A stretch of 64,000 nucleotides of DNA. Source: Lophius americanus. Taxonomy: Eukaryota; Chordata; Actinopteri; Lophiiformes; Lophiidae. The DNA lies in NCBI GenBank assembly GCA_037951165.1, contig JBBDHG010000026.1, positions 2,150,501-2,214,500 of the forward strand. The letters run 5' to 3'. The notes beneath the pieces are model-generated. The model worked only from the letters and a program-made list of their open reading frames with translations. It was not told where the DNA came from and ran no database searches. Positions 1-13,020 of this stretch are shown one piece after another (within the stretch, counting starts at the first letter, position 1; each line of letters begins with the position of its first letter). Position numbers and translations under genes: made by a program.

Positions 1-984
1 TTAATTCCATGTACGTCAGTCAGTCAATTGGGCAGTGAGGAAGGATTAACTCAGAGGGATCACAAACACACACACACACACGAACACACACACATAGTGA
101 AAGTAGTTAATTGTATCCCAATCCCAAATCTGTGGTCATGAAGTCAGAATGATTTAAATCATCCTTTTTTCTTCCTTCTTCTGTCAACTCTATCATTCTC
201 GTTTCCTTTATTTGTCCCGAGAGGCAGACGTAGGTCGGACAAGCAAATATGATGTATCTTGTAGATAGTGTGTCACTACAGGTGCCCCGAGAGATGGTCA
301 ACTGCAAACAAAAAAATTATAAAAAGGGATTTATGTTAGAATAAAGGAACTTTCTTCATAATTACACAAGATTGAAGACAAAGAGGAACAGAATGAGTCG
401 CCTGATCTAGCTTGATTTGTTTTTTTCATCACGGCTTTGAGGCGACAATTACTGCATTCATTATCTATTCAGCGATTGTAATTGGTCTAAATGACAGGCG
501 AGAGACAAACGGGAGAGGAGAGACAATCGCTGCACTCTGAGAGACCGATCACGTCTGACTCTGACGATTTGTGAGTGTCTGCCAGTGTCTGTGTGGTTGT
601 TTGGTTGGGTCAGAGTGAACTCAGAGATAAATCTTAATGGTCCGTATTTAACCTTTTACCTCATCTTAAAGACAAACACACACACACACGCACGCACACA
701 AACACACACACACAAAGTTAGTTTAGGAGATTAGGAACGAAGTGGTTGTGGAGTGATGAGGATAGTGGAGTGTGTGTGTGTGCGTTAGTCTGAGAGTTAA
801 TGGGTTGATCGGGATCAATAGACACAATGTTTTTACTGAAAGTTTTGCAGGATCTTATCCTTATCAACACGATTCTGTGTCCAACTGATGAGGACGAGAA
901 CTATTCATTTAACTCGGTTTTCCTATACCATAACAATTTAATAAACAAATCTGCTAAAATTCCTTTCCATTTCATTTTCTTCTG

Positions 985-1345
985 CTTATACGGGGTCGGG
1001 GGTCAACTGGAAAAGAAGGGTAAACCAGAAGTCCCTCCCCCCACCAACACTTTCCAGCTCATCCGGGGGACCCTGCATCGTTCCCAGGCCAAATGAGATG
1101 TTTAGTCTCTGTATCTGGTTGTCCGGATTCCGCACCTTATCTATGAAGCTCGACCCAGCCACCATATGAATGAAGCTCATCTCAGGTGCTTATACCTTTG
1201 ACCTCATTCTTTCGGTCACTACCCAGAGCTCTTGACCATAGATGAAGGTTGGAACGCAGATAGACTGGTACTCTGCTGTCTCTTTACCACAACGGACAGA
1301 TAAAACATTTGCGTTACTGCTGATGTCGCACCGACCTGCCTGTGC
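985..1345 (-). mobile_element. LINE 3' coding fragment (non-LTR retrotransposon)
   Basis: Minus-strand translation in two frames shows the C-terminal part of a fish non-LTR retrotransposon polyprotein. About 1345-1190 reads QSICVPTFIYGQELWVVTER, which I recognise as the YRSIYVPTLTYGHELWVMTER-type motif; 1180-986 reads MSFIHMVAGSSFIDKVR, then after an internal gap a stretch like the PPEELE...W.LL end of the same protein. The HxVRMPP-type middle is missing, so there is at least one internal deletion and a frame change. It is a dead relic. Clade (Rex1/CR1-like) is a guess. Confidence 0.75.
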
Positions 1346-3096
1346 ATCTACACTCCACACATGTGTGGACATGATGTTCATTTCTTGTATAAGTCATTAA
1401 CAATGCAAAAAAGGCCAAATTAGATCTCTGTGACAGTAAATGAAATACGTTTGGCTCTTGGTTAGATTTAAAAGGAGTATACGTCAGACACCTGAAAGCT
1501 GGACAGATAAGCAAATTACTTATGTTGTTATTTGGGATGTGTTGCCCTCTATGCAAGCTGATATGTTGCATTGTTGGCCTTATCTCAGTCTTTGGGATTA
1601 ATTTGGTGGACATAAAATTCAATAAAAAGTAAATCAGTTCTACATTGGAATACTTCGACCCATTTAACTTACAAAAGCGAGAAAACCAGAATGTTTGAAT
1701 AGATTTGGCCCATGAATTTAACTTTTCCTCAGCTCATATGTTGCATCTGTAAGGTGAGAGTACTGTTTGAGGAATAGCATGCAGTTGGTAGAACTGTTGA
1801 GTTGTGGTCACATGATGCTAGTCGGTGGAATCTGCCATATGTGTGTTTGTGTGTGTGTGTCCATCTGGTGGTGTGACCCCTTGTTAAACTCCTCCAGCAA
1901 TAATGCACATATGGCCGATACACACACAAACATGCACCCACTCACGCACACACATGAACACACTGAAGATACACACCTATGGGAGGGAACAGCTGAAAGA
2001 ACCCCCACCCTTCAACCCCTCCTCCCTCCTCCCTGCAGAGCCTCAGAACTCCTCCAGGTGTCCACTTTCCCCCTCTGGCTTCTTGCTCATTCTGCTGTTT
2101 TCACTTCCTGCATTCTGTTCTACCACATGTATAGGAAATTCTCCTGATCAGAAGAATAAGAAGTCGGGCCAAATAACTTTGTTGTCATTGGGAAGATGGG
2201 AACTAGCCTGAGACTTGTTAACAATTGCAGCCGCCATTGTATATCACTCTATATCACTTGTGTTCATCTTTCATATTTGATGTCATGTCCCACATGATTT
2301 GGAGGCCTTGAGTTGACGCTTTGCAGGCTTCACTTTGTCTCGCTCACAGTCTGATTACAGTTTAAGCCCCAGCCAGCAGCCAATTATCGTAACATTAAAA
2401 CTGGGAACAATAAGCAAACACATGCCTAGCTCAGCCCAAGTTAGTAAGATCAGATGCCAGATCCTTTAAAACTCACTGATTAAAACATTCAATCCTGACA
2501 TTTGGGTTGAGTCAAAAACCAAAAGTGTGAGACACAACATCCAATCTTTTTGCTAAGCTAGGCTAATGAGCTGCTGGCTATGGCTTCAGATTCATGGACA
2601 GACATGAGAGTGACAGGCAGATCAGTTTTCTCATCTAACTCCTGGCAGGAAAACCAATAAGGGAAAGAAAACCGTCTTTGACTTGTTCAAATGAGAACTG
2701 CGGATATCAGCTGGCTACAAATCAGATTGTTGAATCACAAGTATGAATGTGTTCACGTGTCCATGCACATGCAACGATCTAGCTGTAGTGATGATTATCA
2801 GTTCAACAACCACTGTTTTTTCCGGCATACGCACAACACGCCTACTTGCTTGAAGTCAAAAAAAATCAATTAAGGACGAGTTTTGAAGGATGGGTTGAGG
2901 ATCAAGAGAAGAAATTGATTGGGGAGTAAGGGCAGAAAGAAATGAAGTGTTGAAAAACGAATAAAGGGGAAGCAAACAAGAATGTAAGAAATATTAAAGA
3001 AACTCAGGAGAAGGAGGAAAATAAATTAAGAGAGAAGGAACCCACCAGTTTTGTGCCTAAACCCAGGAGCTCTGAATACTGCTTATTAAGCAGGGA

Positions 3097-3098
<2 letters not shown>

Positions 3099-3143
<45 letters not shown>
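3099..3143 (+). repeat. (TG)n microsatellite
   Basis: Uninterrupted GT tract of 45 bp, facing the CA tract at 3231. Confidence 0.97.
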
Positions 3144-3145
<2 letters not shown>

Positions 3146-3230
3146 ACAGGGTGATATATTGAAATACACCTCTGTGGAACAGCTGCAATGATGAGACAGA
3201 GAGTAGGGAGCAAGAGGTGTTGTCTGCCTC

Positions 3231-3280
3231 ACACACACACACATACGCACGCACACACACACACACACGCACGCACAGAC

Positions 3281-3371
<91 letters not shown>
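3231..3371 (+). repeat. (CA)n microsatellite
   Basis: About 140 bp of CA with CG/CAGA interruptions in the first half. Confidence 0.97.
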
Positions 3372-3373
<2 letters not shown>

Positions 3374-4304
3374 CTTGCATGCAGGCGTACATAGCTCCAG
3401 AGCTGAGTCAAGTTCTTTATTGTATTACTGTGGCCAGCTTGTATCAGAAGGAGGGCGAGATAGGGAAGAGTGGAGAGAAAGGGAGAGAGGGAGATAGAGA
3501 GATGAATTTGTTGTGACTGCTCCGGCGGACTCAGCTTTTTAACGCAGCACTCCCTTCTTTTCCCTTCTACCCCTCTTTCGCCCCCGTAGATTCTCTTTAC
3601 TATCCATTTTTATTCCTCAACTGTCTTTTCTTCTCATCTGTGTGCAAACTTATTATAGTACAAAGATAATGAGACTGATACCGGCAATGACAGAAATTGA
3701 GGAAGACAGAATGAAAAAAAAGTAAAGGGAAGGCTCCCAATGATGGGGAGAGAGGTAGGGAAAAAGAAATGAGAGAGGAAGAGGGGGAGAGAAATGGAAA
3801 GGGACATACTGATAGAAAGAAAGAGAGATTGAAAAGATGAATTTGATTTATCTATAATGGAATCAGCTTCACTCTGTATGGAGGAATTTGCTTCATTCTG
3901 CCTTTCTGGCATTATAGACAGATTTACCCTTTTAATATTCTAAAGATCAGTGCGAGGAGATACACGTCTATCACATTTAGGAGGGGTGGAAACTAACTGG
4001 TCCCACTTTAAATGTGTAGTTATCACTTCTTTTTCAGAGTCAACTACAGACACATCAGCGTCATGGATACTCATCCGCTTATATACACCAAACTAACATT
4101 GACTTTCCCCCAGCCCCCTCTCTGCCCAATGTATATGTGTAAAACACATTCTTTAGGATACCTCATTATTTTCCAAAGTCACACAAGGCAGGGAAATTCA
4201 TCTTGCCAAATTCTCGTCCGACAAAATTTAAAGATGTGATTTAGTTATAATAACTTTAATTGTATAAATTAAATTGACTTCTGAAAAAATCAAATACATA
4301 TCAT

Positions 4305-4745
4305 CTATATCATAGATAGATAGATAGATAGATAGCCTTTATTAGTCCCACAATGGGGAAATTGCAATGTTACAGCAGCAGAGCATGTTACAGAGTAAGA
4401 ATAACATCGTGTTATGTGCAATTAAAATAAATTAAATTAAATGTACAGAAACAAAGTGCAAGTGAGGTAGGTGTGTGTGTCAGTTTGTGTGTAGTTGTGT
4501 AGGTGTGTGTGTGTTGCTAACAGTGCTGGTTGTGGAGTCTGACTGCTGCAGGAAGGAACGATCGGCGATATCGCTCCTTCACACACTTGGGGTGAAGGAG
4601 CCTGTCGCTGAAGGAGCTCTCCAGTGCAGAGATGGTTTCCTGCATGGGGTGGGAGACGTTGTCCCGGAGAGATGACAGCTTGGCCATCATTCTCCTGTCT
4701 CCCACCTCCTGCACCGAGTCAAGAGGACATCCCAGATCATCATCA
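4305..4745 (-). mobile_element. LINE 3' end with GATA tail
   Basis: On the minus strand the 4714-4517 frame reads SSLRDNVSHPMQ, ALESSFSDRLLHPKCVKERY and RRSFLPAAVRLHNQ, then a stop. That is the recognisable C-terminus of a fish non-LTR retrotransposon (the RF.SF.PAAIRLLN-type ending). It is followed by a short untranslated tail with a TG-rich stretch, the common fish sequence around TGGGACTAATAAAGG, and (CTAT)n, seen on plus as GATA repeats at 4313-4335. Only the 3' end is present, as usual for 5'-truncated LINE insertions. Confidence 0.75.
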
Positions 4746-5023
4746 TTCCACTCTCCTTAATTTAATAGTGCTTAAACTATTTTTTTTTTTTAACGTTTCA
4801 ATCTACATGAATTGTAATAATCAGTTTAATTAATGAATGGTGGTCTGTGTAGGGCTCTTATCCAATAAAAATATAAGACTTTTGTTTCTGAAATGTGAAA
4901 ATTTAAACAATTATAGCTAAAATGAATGTCAGTGATATTTTGTCCGTAAATTTTAAGATATTTCCTTTCGGTTGTGGAGCTTTCAAACACCTTTTCCGCC
5001 AATTTTCTCACACATTGTACTTG

Positions 5024-5350
5024 TACCACTTATCCTGTTCAGGGTTACAGAGGGGATGTCGCCTATCCTAGCTAACACTGGGTGAGATTAAGACTAAATC
5101 CTGGACATGTCACCTGTTCATCAAAGGGTCGACACATGGACACAGACAACCATTCACTCTCTCTTCACACCTACGGGCATCTAGAGTCACCCACTCACAT
5201 ATAGTGCATGTTTGTGGACGGTGGGAGGAAGCTGGAGTACCCGGAGAGAACCCACCCAAACACAGGGAGAACACACAAACTCTATACAAGGGGGCCTCAG
5301 AGCGGATGTAGATTTGACTCCAAAACCTTTTTTTAGCCAAGTGTGCTGTC
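5024..5350 (-). mobile_element. V-SINE-like (DANA/Mermaid type) tRNA-derived SINE
   Basis: Read on the minus strand, this has a degenerate tRNA-like head near 5345-5305, then the conserved body (plus-strand landmarks GGGAGGAAGCTGGAGTACCC, GGAGAGAACCCACC and CAGGGAGAACACACAAACTC) and the tail next to CCACTTATCCTGTTCAGGG. These are strongly conserved parts of fish V-SINEs. It is nearly full length but diverged. Confidence 0.85.
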
Positions 5351-6171
5351 ATTTAAAATAGGTAAGAGTATATTAGATGACTTGAGAATGAAAATATTAA
5401 ACGTTGCTGAGGAGAGGGATGTGTTTAACAACCTGCTTGGCCCCCTGCCAATGCGCTGACCCCAGATAAGCAGAAGTAAAATGGATTGAATGGGTGTTTA
5501 GTGAGATTAACAGCTTTACCTCCTTCAATAAGGAGCACCAAACAGTATCTGGGGACTATTCATTTCAGATATACTTAATGAAAGTGATCGGATTAGTCAG
5601 TTTTAAACTGATGATGTCATCAACATTTTTATATATCTTTTTTGCAATAAAGGAACATGCAGTGCTTGAGTGGGATCTTTTGTTGATCTAAATTACTTGA
5701 AGGAGGAATATTATGAATAGTAATTGTAAATAAAACAGCGAATGCCTGAAAAATAATAATTTGCAGACTGTCTACAAACATTATTGCATGTAGCTAGGCC
5801 TCACAAACTACCTTTTCTCCGCTGTGTCAGTACAGAACAATACAGAACAGTACAGAACACTAGATTAGAAATCTTTGCTGTTAAAATCATCATCAATATA
5901 GGAATCTAAATTCAGAGGGTTTAGATATGCATCGTTGTCTCCTGTGTGTGTGTGTTTATGTGTGTGTGTGTCATTGTCTTATGGGTCGGTAGTGAAAGGA
6001 AAGGGTCGCATTCAGAGTCTGTTTGTTCACGCATTCACACATGAAAACTACAGCAAAAGGCTTTTCCAATTTGCAGTGTATATGTGTGGGCATGCTCTCT
6101 GTCTCGCTACCTCTCATGTCCGTCCAGGCATAAAGCAATCCAATCTTCACACTGCCTCAGGCTAACTGACA

Positions 6172-6197
6172 GACACACACACACACACACACACACA

Positions 6198-6259
<62 letters not shown>
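6172..6259 (+). repeat. (CA)n microsatellite
   Basis: CA repeat with single interruptions at 6201 and 6233. A shorter CA tract lies at 6480-6520. Confidence 0.97.
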
Positions 6260-9200
6260 GCATTGCCCGTGGCTACGGTGTTGGTCCAAGGAAGCTGTTT
6301 TTTACTCTTCAAGTTGTTTGTTTAAGTGGATTTTACAAAAGGCCCTTGGCATAACATCAGACACTTACATACAAACTCACACATGCATGCATGGTTTCAG
6401 GGAGATATGTGGAAACAGGCGTGCACATTTAACGGCCAGACCGTACAGACTTCTACTCCTGTGGGCATGGCATAATCACAAACACACACACACACACACA
6501 CACATACACACACGCACACACGTATACTGCAAATTACATGCATTTCCTGGTTGCAGGGACGATCCAGAAACAGCAGCCAGAGTGGTCAAACTCACATGCT
6601 TTTAATTACTGCAGCTCAGTTAATCTATAAATTTGTGTGTTTTTCTGCACGTCTCCTCAAACTGTATCTAATATAGATGATGAATAGATATTTATCTCAA
6701 ATCAAAGGATGGCGCTACAACAGCCTGCCAGTTGATACTTTTGCTCTATTATTGTAATGTGATGTTGGAAAATGGTCGTCCATGTCTGGGGTTTTGTGGC
6801 GTAAATTTTTAGTGATGGGTCCACACCGGGTCTCACCAGGGGATTCTTCTTTTAGTTCCAAAGATGTTTTCATATCAAGAATCCTGTTTCTTAATGTGTT
6901 GTTGATGCTTGTAAAGTGCAGAAAGTGGTTTAATCTTGTCTCTCATTGCAACTGTGTCTCCTGACTTATCCTCTTCCTGTTTCATAGTCAGTTTCCCCAT
7001 ATCCTTTCCTCAACCCTCTCCCCCTCTCTCTCTTCACCCTCGCATAAAAGACAGGAGGCAGAGAGGAATGGACAGTTAAAGGAGATGATCCCTCCCTCTC
7101 TCTCGCTCTCCCTCGCCCCCTCAGCATTACAAAACCCCTTGTCCATTTTGATTACTTACATTAATGTGAGCAAGGAAAAGACTGTGCTATAGAGGAGGAG
7201 AGGGAGAGTGTGGGCAGGTTTGTCAGTCTGTGCGGGTTCGGCATAAACTCAAGTCAACAGCCAAACAGAACTGGGTTTTTGGGGGTTTTGTATAACAACC
7301 CAAGGGGTTCCTTGCACAACTAAACCAGACTGTATTTTCTGATTGTCTGCCGTGAACGATGGCACTGGAATAGAGGGATGAGGAGGAACCCAAAGAAGTG
7401 GGTGGGGATGAGTGATTAAGAGATTGAGGGATGGATGGAAAGATCGGATGCAAAGAGGTAGACGGGATAAATAAAAATGCAACCAGTCTGTACTTGTTTT
7501 CCATTATCAAGCTTCCAAACTATTCACATAGCAAACACAAACAGTGTTAATTATCTGGCACTCATTGTGGCGTACGTGCCGCAGTGGGAGTATGAGCTTG
7601 TGTGTGAGTGTGTGTTCACGTACATGAAAACAAAAGGAAGAGAGATGCTAAGTGTGGCAGAGATGAGGGCAGAGAGGACAGCACTGTGGGAAAGTTCAAA
7701 GGATGTAGGGCAACACTCAAACATGGCTGATCATAATCATCTATTTTATTCCCGTTACACTCGCTCTCCATCATCTACATTTTGGTGTGATAGTAATTTT
7801 ACAAAAATTATAAAATGAATTTAAATGATTAGTAATACTAAATATTTCATAAGAGGCTTTGATATCACTTCAAGTTACCAAGTTCCGCACACAACTCCTA
7901 ACAAATGAGGAATTCACATGATCTTTTCAGGTAAACTGGTGCGAAACAGGATTACAGGCATCAAACCTGCCTCAGAAAAATCTGAGATTTTTTCCGGACT
8001 GTGTGGTTCTTGCCACAGGGCTTTTGTGGTTTACAAATCCAACATATTACATGTGAGAACATGTCAATGTTTGACTGTTGATTTTACCTGTAGTTTGCTA
8101 CCACCCTGAGGGCCAATGATATGACCTTGTGGTTAAAAAACAATTGTATTAGTTTTTCTTGTTTGTAGAAGTAATGGCCTGAGAAAGAAACTGACTCTCT
8201 TTGCGTTCAGAAATGACTTCTTTTGTCAAAGCTGCAGGAGTTCCGCAGCTTTTTCTTTTCAGCAGTGTGTAATTCTACCTCAACTGATTTAAATACATCA
8301 ACCCTCTTTAACTTCAGAACGTGGATTTTAAGGAAAAAACGTTCCTTTTTAGCAGAACCTATGACTTTTAATTAACATTGCTTCTTTTTGGTTACATTTT
8401 ATAACATTATTTTTATATTTTTTATTGATTCTTTTATCTGCTTTTACATTGTAATACTTTGAGATTTGATCCAAATGTAAAGTGCGTTATAAATTAAATA
8501 TATTATTATTATTATTATTACTTTTGAGAATGTTCATTGTAGATACTGACAGCAGGTTTTTGTATTTAGTGATAGATAATGGCAGATCTAAACACAAAAT
8601 ATTAAGACTCAGATGCAAAAAGTTCTGTTAGATTAGTCTCAAATCTTAGTTGATAGGCAGAGAAATTCAAAGTCCAGGTGATCGGCTAAAAGCACAAACA
8701 AGCAGGTCAGGCTAAATAGAAAGACGGCTCAGCAGATTTCTAGACAAATTGACAAACAATGAATGAGACTAAGCCGGTATATAAAATGACAAATGGATGA
8801 GGGAATTGACCACAGGTTTGAATCATTGGAGAAGTGACCGGGTCAGAAATGACAGGAGTCACATAAATAAAGACATAATGATTCTAAGAGACTTTTAACA
8901 CAACACAGGTATTCACAGAAAACTGGAAACTTTTGTTGTGGATTGGGATTCCATTTCTTCATGTTTGAAAATGGAATCTTTTCAAAACAGATCAGAGTGC
9001 AATCTTTTGAAAAGGCCACCATTTCTATCTAATTGTAAACTGTTAAAACACTACTTTTGAGTAAACGGTGACGTCAAAGCTCCCCTTCACTTATCGCTGT
9101 TATGATTTCTGCCTTCTGATCGACTTATCAGTTTATTAATGACCCTCCTCAAAAATATGTAGCTGCTAAGACATTATTGTGAAAAAACACATTTCATCCA

Positions 9201-11339
9201 CTCTTTTAGTTTAACCAAAATGAGAAGATGATGATGTGGTGGTGTTGATTTTCATTAGTGATGCTGTGAACTACTTGTTGTTTGGCATACATACTAGTAC
9301 TACTACAGCCTTTTCAGTAGTTTGTACGGATCTGTTTTGACTGTGTTGTCATCTGAACTTTTTTAAGTCGCAATGGAAGTTTCCCTTCATTTGTAGCTTA
9401 TATGGTGTCATGTGAACGCTGCTTTAAAGCTACATGGGGCCCTGACAGATGTGCTGATAAGCTTCTTGCAGTGACAGGCCGCACTACTGAAATATCTCTG
9501 AGAAAAAACACTTATAGAGAGAGCTCAGAGAGCTCAATAAATAACATTTACCCACACTGATCAGTAAGGGATGATAAAAAATCAAATGTTTCTCCTGTGC
9601 CACCAAAAGATTTTAGGTAAAGAGATTATGTACAGGATCAGTCTCCATACAGTAAATTCTGCTTTGAGGAAGAGGTGGAACACGAATGCATTCTTTGTAT
9701 CCTCTGCTGCATCAATAAAATCCTGAGTAAATAATTAATATTAACTATGAAAAGTAAATATAGAGCTAGCTTGTTTTAGCAGCTTTGAGTAGCACTCCTG
9801 TGTGGGTTTAAAGTAGGAATGGGTGTGTATGCTCCAGTGGTGCCCTTATCATTATCTCCTCTCTTGAAACTGTTATTAAAGGTTCATCCTCGTGCGAGTC
9901 TGTGCTTGATGAAACAGGGTCTGATGGCCTGGAGCAGTAGGCCACAGCCCCTCAACATGAGCACGGACACAGTTCCCATGAAATTGACATTTCAGGGTCA
10001 GCAACATGGCGGCATCCCCGAGGATTTTCTTAGTCCGGTTTTCTCTAAGATTTTTATTCCAATACATCATCTATTCAATTCAGTTCTGTTTAATTCAGTT
10101 TTCCATCCATACAGTCTATAAATGATCAGAGAATGTCAAGGCATGTGTCTGGAGTTCTTTTAGTTTTACCTAAAAAAAAAAAGAAAAATTTTATTTTTGC
10201 ATTATCATTTCCAAAAGGCCCATTCTTCTCTCCCCAAATCAGTTTCTGGCTTCCGGTCATAGTCAGGAAACATTTTCTGCTTACATGAAACAGTATTTGC
10301 TGTCAGTTGGAGTAAAAATAGACTGTGATATCGGCACAGTACTGACAGGATGAAAGTATATATGCTTACTGTGCAGAACCATTTTTTTATCCCAAATTGT
10401 GTCTCTCATGGTCTCCAGACTTGCCAATGTTCGCTCATATTTTATAGATTAATTAATACATTTCTATAAAAAAATCATTAGTTGCAGCGGTGGCTAAAAC
10501 GCACAACCATTGTGTTATTTTGAAATCTAAAATAAGGCATATCTCTGTTTCTGACATTCATAGTTTTAGAGCATTCCCAAAAGAAAGGTCGACAGACTTT
10601 GACCCAGAGATCATTCTCCTTGTCCAAAATCACTGGAGAGGGTTCAGTACTCAATAACTAAAAGAAGGCAGAAGGACATTGTCTGGTGCGCTGGGTCTTG
10701 GTTTTGTGCAGGGGTTGAAACCAGCAACCCTGAAGCAATGTTTCACACCTTAATGAGCCCATATATTTGTCTATTGAACTAAATATGTGCCGACAGAGAT
10801 AAATAAACAAGAACAAAGGTCACGGGTGTGTGTGAGTGTGTGTGTGGTTGTGTATGCGTGTCAGCCTGAGGCAGTGCTCTGTAACCTGTGGAAGTCAGGA
10901 ACCAGTTTGACTTATTTCCTGCTCCGAGCTTTGTCATCTTACAATTGACACACACATATGCACACACCTCACACCCATTGAAATACCACTTCCCTGTAGC
11001 CTGTGCCTCCCTCCCATGAGCCACTCCTTAGCTACCAGACACACACACACTATACACACACAGGACTTTGTTTCCCTTGACTTGAATTATTGAATGAAGG
11101 TGAATACATGTGACATGCTTAAACGGCTGCGTTCTAAATGAGCCCCATTGAAAACAGCTTTAATTTTCCTCATCATTAAACCCAAGGACACAAGTAGCGG
11201 GTGCATGACCATTATGTCTCTCTGAGAACCAGACACACTCACTCACGTACAGTATTTCCCTGTTGTAATGTGTAATAACAGCTGTCCTCGGGCCAGTTAC
11301 AGCTATCATAAAGAGATGACAACTCCCAAAACTCATTTA

Positions 11340-11466
<127 letters not shown>

Positions 11467-11705
11467 GTAGGCAACTACGTCTAGCTGCATTTTATGAGGG
11501 AGGAGAAAACAAAGAGAAAGTAGCAGTGTGTTCACATTCCTGCAGTTTCTCTTTGGGGATGGTTTGAAGTGAGAGTGAAGATGCCAAACATTCTTCTTCT
11601 CCTTTAAAATGGAGTACAAGGCAAATCATGGTTTAGTTCAGCTGTCACCATTATAATAGCCTGACTCAGACTGGTTCTCTGTAAATGTCATTAATAAACA
11701 TTTTG

Positions 11706-11878
11706 CAGTATATATCTTGAATGTACACTATAATATATACCTTATGTATACTGTATACATCTTGAATGTACACTATAATATATACCTTATGTATACTGTA
11801 TACATCTTGAATGTACACTATAATATATACCTTATGTATACTGTATACATCTTGAATGTATACTATAAGGTCCTTGTC
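11706..11878 (+). repeat. 45-bp minisatellite, about 3.8 copies
   Basis: CTTGAATGTA starts at 11716, 11761, 11806 and 11851, an exact 45-bp period with few differences. Each unit includes ATGTATACTGTATACAT, a near-perfect palindrome. Because 45 is divisible by three, both strands show repetitive frames (MYTVYIL... and YSIHKVY...); these are artefacts. Confidence 0.92.
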
Positions 11879-12597
11879 ATGAGGGATATATTTCAGATCT
11901 AGATTGTAACTCTGAAACCATGGTATTTCTTTTCTCAAAAGTAGACATCCCTTTGTACCGTATAGAAAGATGCCTTTTAATAAAACGTTTTGTATTATTT
12001 TGTATTTCGACGTTTGACTTTATTATCAGATATGCATTTGACAAGGCTTGTAATAAACTGGGACTACAAACATATCTTTTAACACACCATCTTTCTTCAA
12101 TGAAATGCACCGTTGGTGAGGGAACCTGAGTATTTCATGCTTGTTTTGATTTAATATATTACTTGAAATGTTAGCAGTAATCCTACATTTCACTGAAAAA
12201 ATTGTTTCAGTGTTTAAAGTATAGGATGAAAGTCAAGGTTCAACCTTTATTGTTTTTTTTTTTTGGTTATTGCCTCCATACATTAATAAAACGACAACTT
12301 TGCCAGATTATCTAATCATGTTTTGTGTAGGTTAAACAAAAAGTGGGCAGATGCACAGTATGTGCACACAGCTCCAGCTAATATAATAGGTCAAATATAA
12401 ACAATATAGTTGTTGGTCTCTAAACCGTGGTAGATTTTCATGAATAATAAAAATCAGTCTGATCATTTGCCCCCTCAGGGCCCTCCATCTTTGTATTGTT
12501 TTTGATGTTTTCACAAATGTAAGAATTAAATTGATGATCGTTACATCAATCAGCTACAACATTGAAAAATCATTTCAAAGCGTTCTGACTATTTTCC

Positions 12598-13020
12598 ATT
12601 GGAACCAACATTAACTTTTTCAACATTTTGTACCAAAGATGCTATTCTTTGGATTCGAACAGCACAGACTACTAGCCTTCGGCTCATCACGTACCAATGA
12701 GCCATGGGAACCCACGTCCCCATCAGCAACTGCCCTCCCTTAGGCCACTTTGGTAGGTACTATCCACTACGGTCCAGGAACAGCCTGAGGACACTCAGTA
12801 AGACCTGCAATTTTGGAGATGCCCTAAAACCGGTGGTCTAGTCATCACAATTAGCCCTCGCCCAATCCTTAAGTTATGCCTGTTTCCGATGCATCAACTT
12901 TGAGCATGAACTCTTCACTTGGAGCCTAATATACCCCGCCCACTAATATATGCCATTGTAATGACATTATCGGTGTAATTCTGACATCACCCGTCACTGG
13001 CTATAATGCTAAGGCTGTAA
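12598..13020 (-). mobile_element. Tc1/mariner-type transposon relic
   Basis: Landmarks on the plus strand, in order: CATTAACTTTTTCAACATTT, CTAGCCTTCGGCTC, CCACTTTGGTAGGTACTA, AAGACCTGCAATTTTGGAGA, GTCTAGTCATCACAATT, GAGCCTAATATACCCCGCCC, GTCACTGGCTATAATGCTAA. These match in order the 5' coding end and terminus of an abundant fish Tc1-like element that I recall in this (minus-strand) orientation. It is diverged with small indels and only one end is present. No intact transposase remains. Confidence 0.8.

Noticed and set aside
3057..3516. Long frames of alternating Val-Cys or His-Thr around CA/TG tracts (also near 6.1, 11.3, 17.3, 48.4, 56.3, 57.1, 59.9 and 60.5 kb)
   Set aside because: They are translations of dinucleotide repeats; stop-free by composition, with no family resemblance.
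4517..4714. A short minus-strand protein gene
   Set aside because: The sequence is the C-terminus of a non-LTR retrotransposon, truncated at the 5' side.
11666..11938. Repetitive 15-residue peptide frames on both strands
   Set aside because: They arise because the 45-bp minisatellite unit is a multiple of three; no start context or homology.
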